The notes under the pieces were generated by a model that did no database searches, had not been told where the DNA came from, and saw only the letters and a list, made by a program, of their open reading frames with translations. Positions 1 to 5,940 of a stretch of 5,940 bases of DNA are shown here, in pieces. Within the stretch, counting starts at the first letter, position 1. Every line of letters begins with the position of its first letter. The position numbers and the translations under genes are program-made. Source of the stretch: Oscillospiraceae bacterium (GTDB lineage Bacteria > Bacillota > Clostridia > Oscillospirales > Ruminococcaceae); assembly GCA_900765125.1 (NCBI GenBank), contig CAAFQL010000174.1, forward strand, positions 1 to 5,940. The letters are read 5' to 3'.

Positions 1-222
1 ATAACGCCAGTTAACATACCTATAAAGCATGTTCCTGACCTCCACGAGGCAGTAGATATTGTAAAGGAAAACGTTAATTTTGTTCCTGCAAGAACTCTTG
101 ATACAGTACTGAAAACGGCTCTTGTATATCAGCCTGAGTACGATGAACACGAACAAAACGACACATCTTCAATTATTCCACCGGCTTCTAAAAAAGCGCC
201 AAAGCCTTTGGCTTACGTATAA
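1..222 (+). CDS. lon: Lon-type ATP-dependent serine protease, C-terminal end (partial, 5' cut by window edge)
   Basis: The first 73 codons, read in frame 1 and ending at TAA 220-222, are the end of a protein that begins before the window. The stretch VPDLHEAVDIVKENVNFVPA, followed by RTLDTVLKTALV, matches the last helices of the Lon proteolytic domain, where family members carry a 'DLEEIP..V...L.F..V...DEVL..AL' pattern. Lon is a cytoplasmic hexameric AAA+ protease that degrades misfolded and some regulatory proteins. The catalytic Ser-Lys pair lies upstream and is not visible. After the family fold ends near residue 46 there is a polar, Pro/Lys-rich tail of about 27 residues (with IIPPASKKAPKPLAYV at its end) that looks disordered. 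The gene lies directly before engB, the same order as lonA-ysxC in Bacillus subtilis, which supports the call. The fragment is short, so assignment rests on the helix pattern plus gene order. Confidence 0.83.
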   Translation: MTPVNIPIKHVPDLHEAVDIVKENVNFVPARTLDTVLKTALVYQPEYDEHEQNDTSSIIPPASKKAPKPLAYV

Positions 223-227
223 GGAGG
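221..227 (+). promoter_or_regulatory. Ribosome binding site of engB, overlapping the lon stop codon
   Basis: AAGGAGG is a near-perfect Shine-Dalgarno sequence four bases before the ATG at 232. Its first two bases are also the last two bases of the lon TAA stop. This tight overlap fixes the engB start and suggests that lon and engB are on one mRNA with coupled translation. Confidence 0.85.
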
Positions 228-231
228 TTGC

Positions 232-834
232 ATGAATTTTAATCTTGTATCATTTGAAGCATCGTATGGATTGTTCTCCCAGATTCCTCCTTGCAGCAGC
301 ATTGAAATAGCTTTTGCTGGACGTTCCAATGTGGGAAAATCTACGCTTATAAATAAGATTATGAATCGTAAGTCACTGGCACGTGTCAGTGCTGTTCCCG
401 GAAAAACCGCAACTATCAATTTCTACAAGGTTGACCCTGTAAGAATTGTCGATCTGCCCGGATATGGATATGCCAAGGTTGCCAAAACGGAAAAACACCG
501 TTGGGCTGATCTTATTGAAGGCTATCTCGACTCTGAAAGAGATATAAGACTTATATTCCTGCTTATTGATATGCGTCATCCTCCATCTAAAGATGATCTG
601 CATATGATAAATTATCTCATTGAACGTGAGCTGCCATTTGTAATAATTCTAACAAAGGCCGACAAGCTCAAACCTACTGAGAGAAAGCGCCGCTTAGCGG
701 CGTTTGCAGATGAGATTCCATATTTTGATGAGATACACGTTGTTCCATTCTCTTCTATGACAAGAGAGGGCGTCGATGAGATTCGTGATATTATAACAGA
801 TATTGCAGAAAACTCTGACAAAGAACAGGAATAA
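232..834 (+). CDS. engB: Ribosome biogenesis GTP-binding protein EngB (YsxC/YihA family)
   Basis: This is a 200-residue cytoplasmic GTPase needed for assembly of the large (50S) ribosomal subunit in the bacteria where it has been studied. All G motifs are visible: G1/P-loop GRSNVGKST at residues 30-38, G2 around PGKT 56-59 followed by TINFY, G3 DLPGYG at 74-79, G4 TKAD at 141-144 and G5 FSS at 173-175, followed by the family's typical 'T.EG.DE' segment. The DLPGYGYAKV stretch and the length of about 200 residues are hallmarks of EngB and separate it from Era, EngA and Obg. The ATG at 232 has an ideal AAGGAGG site that overlaps the lon stop. The gene ends in tandem TAA stops (832-837), and lysA starts 23 bases later, so all three genes are probably cotranscribed. 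The family usually has Gln at residue 60 (T-Q-T-I-N), and here it is Ala; I do not expect this to matter. Confidence 0.97.
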   Translation: MNFNLVSFEASYGLFSQIPPCSSIEIAFAGRSNVGKSTLINKIMNRKSLARVSAVPGKTATINFYKVDPVRIVDLPGYGYAKVAKTEKHRWADLIEGYLDSERDIRLIFLLIDMRHPPSKDDLHMINYLIERELPFVIILTKADKLKPTERKRRLAAFADEIPYFDEIHVVPFSSMTREGVDEIRDIITDIAENSDKEQE

Positions 835-857
835 TAATTTGAAAGGAAGTAGAAATC

Positions 858-2156
858 ATGTTTGTATCAAAAAATCTTAATGTCAACGAAAAAGGCAACC
901 TTACTATAGGAGGTGTCGATACCATAGAGCTTACCAAAGAGTATGGAACTCCTTTATATGTAATGGATGAGGATATGGTTCGCAGTCATTGCAGAAGCTT
1001 TAAGGATAGCATCGACCACTTTTACGGCGGAAATGGTCTTGTGTGCTATGCAAGTAAAGCTTTCGCCTGCAAGGCTATGTATCGTATTATTGAAAGTGAA
1101 GGTCTGGGAGTAGACGTTGTATCAGGTGGTGAACTTTACACTGCCATTACAGCAGGTACTGACCCTATGAAAATCTGTTTTCACGGCAACAATAAGACCA
1201 TAGATGAGCTTAAAATGGCTATTGAATACGGTGTGGGACGTATAATAGTTGATAACATATACGAAATGAAAACACTAAGTGCACTCTGCGTAGAAAGCGG
1301 CAAAAAAGCCGATATTATGCTAAGAATAAAGCCGGGTGTTGATGCACACACACATAACTTCATCCGCACAGGACAGATAGACAGCAAGTTTGGTTTTGCA
1401 CTGGAAACAGGAGAAGCTTTTGACGCCGTAAAATTTGCTCTTGATTGTGATAATCTTAACTTTGTAGGTCTGCACTGTCATATTGGTTCACAGATACTTG
1501 ATACACAAGGTTTTGATGCTGCCGCTGAAGTTATGCTTACATTTATAAAGAAAATACATGACGAACTTAATACAGAAGTACGTGATTTAAATCTCGGCGG
1601 TGGTTTCGGTATTCAGTATACAGAAGCCGATGATCCACTTCCATATGAAGCATTCATGGAAGCTGTTTCCGTAGTTGTTCACAAGTTCTGCAAAGAAAAC
1701 GATATGCCGCTGCCTTTCATTATCATTGAACCGGGACGTTCAATTGCAGCACCGGCAGGTATAACTCTTTACACAGTAGGCGGAAAAAAAATCATCCCGA
1801 ATATTCGTACATATGTATCCATCGATGGAGGTATGTGCGACAATCCGAGATATATCCTATACCAATCTGCATATGATGCACTTATTGCAAACAAGGCGTC
1901 AGAGCCAAAGAATACAGTTGTTACTGTTGCCGGAAAATGCTGTGAGAGCGGCGACCTTATCGGTGAAAATATGCCTTTGCAGGAATGTGAACCGGGTGAT
2001 ATCTTAGCTGTATGTGCAACAGGCGCTTACAACTACTCTATGTCCTCCAACTACAATAGACTTTTAAAGCCTGCTGTTGTATTTGTAAAGAACGGAAGTT
2101 CGTATCTTGCAGTTCGCAGGGAAACTCTGGAAGATATTGTAAGAAATGATATGTGA
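858..2156 (+). CDS. lysA: Diaminopimelate decarboxylase
   Basis: This 432-residue PLP enzyme of the fold-type III (alanine racemase-like) group converts meso-2,6-diaminopimelate to L-lysine and CO2, the last step of lysine biosynthesis in the cytoplasm. Visible motifs are YASKA with the Schiff-base lysine K67, HIGSQ (H208), the phosphate-binding glycine loop GGGFGI at 247-252, EPGRS at 291-295, and CESGD at 362-366, whose Cys and Glu reach the partner subunit's active site in LysA dimers. GAYNYSMSSNYN at 389-400 includes the PLP-contacting Tyr. CESGD and the GAY..SM.SNYN segment favour LysA over ornithine/arginine decarboxylases of the same fold. Length is normal and the gene is intact. The start has AAAGGA at 842-847, ten bases upstream of the ATG. 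I see no lysine riboswitch or promoter in the 23-base gap from engB, so expression probably comes from the lon-engB transcript and stops at the terminator at 2181-2224. Confidence 0.96.
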   Translation: MFVSKNLNVNEKGNLTIGGVDTIELTKEYGTPLYVMDEDMVRSHCRSFKDSIDHFYGGNGLVCYASKAFACKAMYRIIESEGLGVDVVSGGELYTAITAGTDPMKICFHGNNKTIDELKMAIEYGVGRIIVDNIYEMKTLSALCVESGKKADIMLRIKPGVDAHTHNFIRTGQIDSKFGFALETGEAFDAVKFALDCDNLNFVGLHCHIGSQILDTQGFDAAAEVMLTFIKKIHDELNTEVRDLNLGGGFGIQYTEADDPLPYEAFMEAVSVVVHKFCKENDMPLPFIIIEPGRSIAAPAGITLYTVGGKKIIPNIRTYVSIDGGMCDNPRYILYQSAYDALIANKASEPKNTVVTVAGKCCESGDLIGENMPLQECEPGDILAVCATGAYNYSMSSNYNRLLKPAVVFVKNGSSYLAVRRETLEDIVRNDM

Positions 2157-2180
2157 TCAGATTTAATAGTTTAAATAGTA

Positions 2181-2224
2181 AATCCGCTTCCGATGAAATG
2201 TCGGAAACGGATTTTTTATTTTTT
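2181..2224 (+). terminator. Rho-independent terminator after lysA
   Basis: The left arm 2181-2193 (AATCCGCTTCCGA) pairs with 2201-2213 (TCGGAAACGGATT) to form a 12-bp stem with one C/A mismatch and a 7-base loop (TGAAATG). A T-rich tract with a single A follows (2212-2224). It lies 24 bases after the lysA stop and points in the lysA direction. On the - strand the same hairpin is formed, but only a short TTT follows it before mixed sequence. It would therefore be a weak terminator for the convergent gene ending at 2238. Confidence 0.93.
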
Positions 2225-2237
2225 GTTGATATAAAGC

Positions 2238-5057
2238 TTACGAAATTCGTATAAGCCTTATATTTGTAATTTTTGCTGTAAACGGAACATCACTATTTGA
2301 ACCAAAATCAAAAGAAAGACGTGTATTAGTATCTGTTGCAGAATTCATAGTAAAAGTTTCTATAAAATGTCTAGTTTCAGGAGTAAATTCAATTTCATTA
2401 TAATAATAGGATAAATAATCACCGGATGACTGCATTACATTTGGTCCTGAAATGATATTTTTGGTTGACTCATAATCAAAAGATAACTGATATGATGCAC
2501 CACTTTCCATTGTTAGACCTTTGTATTTTGCCTGAATGCCCCATGCTACAGTACCGACTGATTTTACATCAACAGAAAATCCACCTGAAAAGGCAGTAAA
2601 CTCTGCATCCGAACCGCCATTTGTATCTACGGCAAAACTCCATCCATTTGTATTGGTAATCATATTTGGATTTCTATTTATGCTTGCCATGACCTTTCTT
2701 CTCAGTACTGCCATATCAAATATGTTAATGCGTTTATCTTCACAAAGATCATACTTCTCCCAGTCAGACAGCTTTCCAGAACCAGTAAGCCACTTTTGAA
2801 GTGTTATAAGATCTGAAATAGTATATGTGAACTCATAATCGGAAGGATCAACGCCGAGATAACTATACATATGATTAAGTGTATAATTAGCTCTGTTTTG
2901 AAAAAATTCAGTTACATTGGCAATAACATCATTATTAAGGAAACTCCTTATACTTGCAAGTTTCTGCTCTTTAGTAGCACTTGGCCATGAGCTGAACCAT
3001 GATTCGTCCCAACGATATTCTGAATTCACAATCATATCCGAATACTGTTTACTATACTGTTCCATAAGTTTAGTAACTTTTTCAGCTGAAGCAATATCAT
3101 CTGCATATAATCTATAGACCTTTATAAACTTTGAACGAAATTCCTCATTTTTAAGCATGGCAATAAAAAGATTGGTCGGAGCATAATTTTTATTACTTAT
3201 ATGCGTGAAACTGTTATACGTATAAAGCTTAGTATTCTGCATAGAAGAATCATAAGTATACCCCATAGAATGGTCAAAGTCAAATGACATCATACGCCAT
3301 TTTCCATCGCTATAAGGGTTGCCATTGATAATGCCACCTGTATTTCTCCATGCTCCGTAATTGTAATTAGGCCAGTCCCATACACCATAGTAGATACCAG
3401 CTGCATAATGCTCTATCAGTGAATCAACGTCAATAAAATCGCAGGCTTTTTGATAGTTACTTAAAACAGTCATATTAAGCTTGGAAAGAGAGTTAGCCGT
3501 ACTAATAAAATTACTACACTCAATTTCTGCACCTTCTTCACTTTGCCCATCCTTAACCATGGCAACATTCTTTTCAGGAATTCCGTAATTACTTTCGATA
3601 TATTCGGCAGATAATCTTTCTGTTATCTCGTAAAAACCCCAGTACTCACCATTTATGAATAAAACACATGGTTTCATTTCCATAGTCGCAACTTCTCTGT
3701 CACTGATCAAATCCTGACCTATAACATCACGAAACCTTTGTGCACTTACTGCACGCAGTGAAAGTGAGTCATATTCATCAATAATATTTCCCTCCCAATC
3801 TGTATTGTCAGGAAAAATTGGGTATGAAAGCTTTGATGCCCCGTAGTCACTTCTTGCGAAAAGATTAAAGCTTTTCTGAGCCGAATTTCTTGTAGATGAA
3901 CCTTTTATACGGATTCCCATATTCTGCTCAACAACGGCATTACCATTTTCAAAAACAGTAATACTTGCTTCACGCTCCCACGCTTTGCCTCTACCATGAT
4001 AATTACGCATTGTTGCAGGATCACTGTCCTCGGCCCAGACATCATCATTACTCCAATCCCACTTTTTTCCAACAACATATATACCCTTATCAGGGTCAAA
4101 GAGATTATCAGGGTCTGTAACAAGTGAAACAACTGTCATATCCTTGTAATTCGCAAGTTCGCCGTCAGTCACAAAATAACTCTGCTGTACAACAGGACTG
4201 AAAGTGCCATCAGAATTTTTAGCAGCGGCACGTACTATACAAGCCTTATCAACAAGATATGTAGGAGCTTTGTAGTATGTTCCGGCAGAAATAGATGTTG
4301 CCGTACCATCCTCAGTGTATGCACTATAAATATTCGGTTCATCCGAACGATCCTTAATAGTAATATCACCTGTATAAAGCATTGACGTTTCAGAAGTCAG
4401 CGGATCACTGCCATCAATAGTATAATAAATCTCCGTTCCCGCAGCTGAAGAAAGTTTCATTGAAAATTCTTTATCAAAAAATCCTGAGCCAACGGAAAAC
4501 GTTGGAGCAGTAACAACTTCCTCATTTGCTTTGCCTGGAGTAGGAGTCATTACTTCCATATCTCCATTTTTTATTCTGCCATAGGTCTTGTCCTCGCCAA
4601 GAGTCGGAAACGTCACTTTCTGCACTGTCGAACCGTCGGGTGTACTGAGCATCAATGTCTCACCATTTTTGCTCAATGAAAATGGCGTATGAAGCTCATT
4701 AGATGTTGATTCACGACCAGATGCAAACACAATAAGATACTCACCTGCTCCTATGACTGTATCTTTAGGAAACGTCCACAGAAGAGTATTGGAAGCATTA
4801 TCAGAAAGTCCGCAGCCATACAGATCAACAACAGTATCAGCTGCATTATATATCTCAATCCAGTCAGAGTAAAGACCATAGCTGTCTGATAGACAAGACT
4901 TATTCTGAGCGCATATCTCATTTATGTATACATCTGAGCCGACAGCAATTTCAGAATCAGCAGCAATTACAGATATAAAATTCGATGACGACAGAATCAT
5001 TGCAGCAGATACGACAGATGATATCACTCTTGCTAAAAGACTTATTTTGTATTTCAT
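2238..5057 (-). CDS. Secreted CotH-kinase protein with lamin-tail, chitobiase-like, dockerin and CBM4/9-like domains
   Basis: The 939-residue protein has these parts in order. Residues 1-33 are a Sec signal peptide (K2/K4/R10, hydrophobic core, cleavage near VIAA). About 40-178 is a lamin-tail domain (YINEICAQN, DWIEIYN, GCGLSDN, GEYLIVFASG). About 184-296 is a chitobiase C-terminal-type Ig-like domain (YYTIDGSDP at 211-219, VDKACIVRAAA). About 305-725 is a CotH kinase-like domain: N-lobe GIRIKGSSTR...QKSFNLFAR with K395, FINGEYWGFYEITERL at 467-482, DWPNYNYGAWR at 561-571, and the acidic catalytic-type motif FDFDHSMG at 592-599. About 737-792 is a dockerin: the second calcium loop is recognisable (D770, D774, N778, D781), while the first is degenerate. 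About 797-939 is a beta-rich module with VAWGIQAKYKGL and YQLSFDY, like CBM family 4/9. CotH of Bacillus spores phosphorylates coat proteins. Here the signal peptide and dockerin suggest an extracellular, cellulosome-attached role; the target is unknown. AGAGGTG (5064-5070) sits 6 bases before the ATG. The gene appears monocistronic and has no frameshift. Confidence 0.92.
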   Translation of the reverse strand: MKYKISLLARVISSVVSAAMILSSSNFISVIAADSEIAVGSDVYINEICAQNKSCLSDSYGLYSDWIEIYNAADTVVDLYGCGLSDNASNTLLWTFPKDTVIGAGEYLIVFASGRESTSNELHTPFSLSKNGETLMLSTPDGSTVQKVTFPTLGEDKTYGRIKNGDMEVMTPTPGKANEEVVTAPTFSVGSGFFDKEFSMKLSSAAGTEIYYTIDGSDPLTSETSMLYTGDITIKDRSDEPNIYSAYTEDGTATSISAGTYYKAPTYLVDKACIVRAAAKNSDGTFSPVVQQSYFVTDGELANYKDMTVVSLVTDPDNLFDPDKGIYVVGKKWDWSNDDVWAEDSDPATMRNYHGRGKAWEREASITVFENGNAVVEQNMGIRIKGSSTRNSAQKSFNLFARSDYGASKLSYPIFPDNTDWEGNIIDEYDSLSLRAVSAQRFRDVIGQDLISDREVATMEMKPCVLFINGEYWGFYEITERLSAEYIESNYGIPEKNVAMVKDGQSEEGAEIECSNFISTANSLSKLNMTVLSNYQKACDFIDVDSLIEHYAAGIYYGVWDWPNYNYGAWRNTGGIINGNPYSDGKWRMMSFDFDHSMGYTYDSSMQNTKLYTYNSFTHISNKNYAPTNLFIAMLKNEEFRSKFIKVYRLYADDIASAEKVTKLMEQYSKQYSDMIVNSEYRWDESWFSSWPSATKEQKLASIRSFLNNDVIANVTEFFQNRANYTLNHMYSYLGVDPSDYEFTYTISDLITLQKWLTGSGKLSDWEKYDLCEDKRINIFDMAVLRRKVMASINRNPNMITNTNGWSFAVDTNGGSDAEFTAFSGGFSVDVKSVGTVAWGIQAKYKGLTMESGASYQLSFDYESTKNIISGPNVMQSSGDYLSYYYNEIEFTPETRHFIETFTMNSATDTNTRLSFDFGSNSDVPFTAKITNIRLIRIS

Positions 5058-5093
5058 ATTTTACACCTCTTTTTAACAAATGTATTCAATTAT

Positions 5094-5122
5094 ATTATAT
5101 ATTACTTTTCTAAAACTTACAA
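5094..5122 (-). promoter_or_regulatory. Probable sigma-A promoter of the CotH-dockerin gene
   Basis: On the - strand, TTGTAA (5122-5117, 4 of 6 to the -35 consensus) is followed after 17 bases by a perfect TATAAT (5099-5094). Transcription would start near 5087, giving a leader of about 30 bases with the AGAGGTG ribosome binding site. The region is very AT-rich, so chance matches are possible, but the spacing to the start codon is good. Confidence 0.6.
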
Positions 5123-5171
5123 TAAAAACTATATATCTCATCAAAAAGCTGTGATATTATATAAATAGGCA

Positions 5172-5190
5172 ATGTGCATTTTATGCATAT
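5172..5190. repeat. Short dyad between the divergent promoters, possible operator
   Basis: ATGTGCAT (5172-5179) and ATGCATAT (5183-5190) form an inverted repeat of 8 positions with one G/T pair, around a TTT centre. An exact 8-base palindrome AAGTACTT lies nearby at 5204-5211, and TGCAT occurs three times (5175, 5184, 5211). The dyad lies upstream of both promoters, where a shared regulator could bind. AT-rich DNA produces such dyads by chance, and no known operator consensus was recognised. Confidence 0.25.
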
Positions 5191-5232
5191 CCACAAATAA
5201 AAGAAGTACTTGCATTCATTTCAATATACTGC

Positions 5233-5261
5233 TTGATTATTTCAAACAGGTATATTATAAT
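5233..5261 (+). promoter_or_regulatory. Probable sigma-A promoter of the methyltransferase gene
   Basis: TTGATT (5233-5238, 4 of 6 to the -35 consensus) and a perfect TATAAT (5256-5261) are separated by 17 bases. The start point would be near 5268, giving a leader of about 58 bases before the ATG at 5326. It stands back to back with the CotH promoter, the two -35 boxes being about 110 bases apart. Confidence 0.65.
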
Positions 5262-5325
5262 AAGGAAAACAAAGAATGACACAGAAATTATAAAATTAAA
5301 TATCTAAAATAATGCGGAGGTAAAA

Positions 5326-5853
5326 ATGCAGTATACATCTACATATAAATCGTCAGTTGGAAAGCTTCTTCTTACCGCTGATAACATAGGACTTACAGGA
5401 CTTTGGATCGAAAATGAAAAGTACCACCCACTCAATCTTAACACTGAATATCAAGAAAAAGAAGTTTCAGTCTTTGCAGAAACAAAACGTTGGCTTGATA
5501 TTTACTTTTCAGGCAAAGAACCTGATTTCATGCCTGATATTCACATGGTAGGCACAGAATTTCAAAAGGAAGTCTGGGAAATCTTGCTTACAATTCCTTA
5601 TGGCAAAACAATTACATATGGAGAAATAGCAAATCAGATAGCCAAAAGCCGAGGCATTTTACGTATGTCTGCACAGGCTGTGGGAGGCGCCGTTGGACGC
5701 AATAAACTATCTATCATCATTCCATGTCACCGTGTTGTTGGAACAAAAGGCAACCTTACAGGATATGCAGGCGGAATTGACAAAAAGATCATGCTTCTAA
5801 AATTAGAAAATACATTCAGAGACGATTTCTTTATTCCAAATCATAGAGCTTAA
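5326..5853 (+). CDS. ogt: Methylated-DNA--[protein]-cysteine S-methyltransferase (O6-alkylguanine-DNA alkyltransferase)
   Basis: This 175-residue suicide repair protein removes methyl groups from O6-methylguanine (and, less well, O4-methylthymine) in DNA and transfers them to its own cysteine. Residues 1 to about 70 are the variable N-terminal Ogt/AGT domain. About 75-160 is the DNA-binding and catalytic domain: PYGKTITYGEIA (91-102, with conserved Y98) begins the helix-turn-helix, SAQAVGGAVGRN (115-126) is the recognition part ending in the Asn hinge N126, and IIIPCHRVVG (130-139) holds the acceptor C134. LTGYAGG (144-150) follows as usual. There is no AraC-type Ada domain, so it is a stand-alone repair enzyme. 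Where many homologues have Arg in the 'RAVG' segment this protein has Gln (Q117), and the usual Pro after N126 is Lys. GGAGG at 5316-5320, 5 bases before the ATG, fixes the start. Length is normal. Ogt is the safest symbol; Bacillus AdaB is an alternative name for a similar protein. Confidence 0.95.
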   Translation: MQYTSTYKSSVGKLLLTADNIGLTGLWIENEKYHPLNLNTEYQEKEVSVFAETKRWLDIYFSGKEPDFMPDIHMVGTEFQKEVWEILLTIPYGKTITYGEIANQIAKSRGILRMSAQAVGGAVGRNKLSIIIPCHRVVGTKGNLTGYAGGIDKKIMLLKLENTFRDDFFIPNHRA

Positions 5854-5940
5854 CTATTGCTTAAATTCTTCAATATGCCTTCATGGATGTATATTTAATA
5901 TTTAAAGAAAAGTATGCTAAAATATAAGTGATAATAAATA
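5854..5940. other. AT-rich 3' flank without a gene
   Basis: The 87 bases after the methyltransferase stop hold no coding region and no convincing hairpin with a T-tract, so the terminator of that gene is not seen here. A weak promoter-like pair, TTAATA (5895-5900) and TAAAAT (5918-5923) with 17 bases between them, could serve a + strand gene beyond the window, but in such AT-rich sequence this is near chance level. Confidence 0.4.

Noticed and set aside
835..857. Lysine riboswitch or separate promoter for lysA
   Set aside because: The gap to engB is only 23 bases, far too short for a lysine riboswitch, and I saw no promoter there.
1813..2007. Open frame of 64 codons inside lysA on the same strand
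   Set aside because: It is a shifted frame over the conserved CESGD region of lysA and shows no independent start signal or protein features.
2181..2224. Fully bidirectional terminator for the convergent genes
   Set aside because: The hairpin is symmetric, but on the - strand only a short TTT follows the stem. I keep it as a lysA terminator and regard - strand termination as weak or unproven.
2536..3117. Two + strand open frames (2536-2799 and 2917-3117) opposite the CotH gene
   Set aside because: They lie wholly inside a long, domain-rich gene on the other strand, lack a good ribosome binding site and have no recognisable protein features.
3905..4132. Short - strand open frame of 75 codons within the CotH gene
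   Set aside because: It overlaps the kinase-coding frame in a shifted frame. The main frame continues intact with conserved motifs on both sides, so neither a separate gene nor a frameshift is indicated.
2238..5057. Spore-coat protein role for the CotH gene
   Set aside because: Bacillus CotH is a cytoplasmic mother-cell protein without signal peptide, dockerin or CBM. This protein has all three, so the name refers to the kinase fold only.
1..5940. CRISPR array, tRNA/rRNA gene, insertion sequence, prophage or toxin-antitoxin pair
   Set aside because: No regularly spaced repeats, cloverleaf-type sequence, transposase or terminal inverted repeats were seen. Every long frame outside the listed genes is a shadow of one of them.

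Overview
The window looks like chromosomal DNA from a low-GC, Gram-positive anaerobe of the Clostridia, most likely a fibre-degrading Ruminococcus-type gut or rumen bacterium. Three things point there: strong Shine-Dalgarno sites and AT-rich promoters; a lon-engB gene order known from Firmicutes; and a secreted protein carrying a dockerin whose second half (DLCEDKRINIFDM) resembles the dockerins of ruminococcal cellulosomes. The species cannot be fixed from sequence reading alone.

Layout: positions 1-222 are the last 73 codons plus stop of a lon-type ATP-dependent protease on the + strand. Its stop codon overlaps the ribosome binding site of engB (232-834), a ribosome-assembly GTPase. After 23 bases comes lysA (858-2156), diaminopimelate decarboxylase, the last step of lysine synthesis. 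A clear intrinsic terminator (2181-2224) closes this probable lon-engB-lysA transcription unit. Facing it on the - strand is one large gene (2238-5057) for a 939-residue secreted multidomain protein: signal peptide, lamin-tail domain, chitobiase-type Ig-like domain, CotH-type kinase domain, dockerin and a C-terminal CBM4/9-like module. A 268-base AT-rich intergenic region (5058-5325) holds back-to-back promoters, one for the CotH gene and one for the + strand gene at 5326-5853, a methylated-DNA--protein-cysteine methyltransferase (DNA alkylation repair). The last 87 bases hold no gene.

Most of the window is housekeeping: protein quality control, ribosome assembly, lysine synthesis and DNA repair. 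The accessory and most interesting element is the CotH-dockerin-CBM protein. It combines a protein-kinase-like fold with parts that would anchor it to a cellulosome and to carbohydrate, which suggests a phosphorylating or structural role outside the cell, on the cellulosome or cell surface, instead of the spore-coat role for which CotH is named. No RNA gene, mobile element, CRISPR array or prophage was seen.
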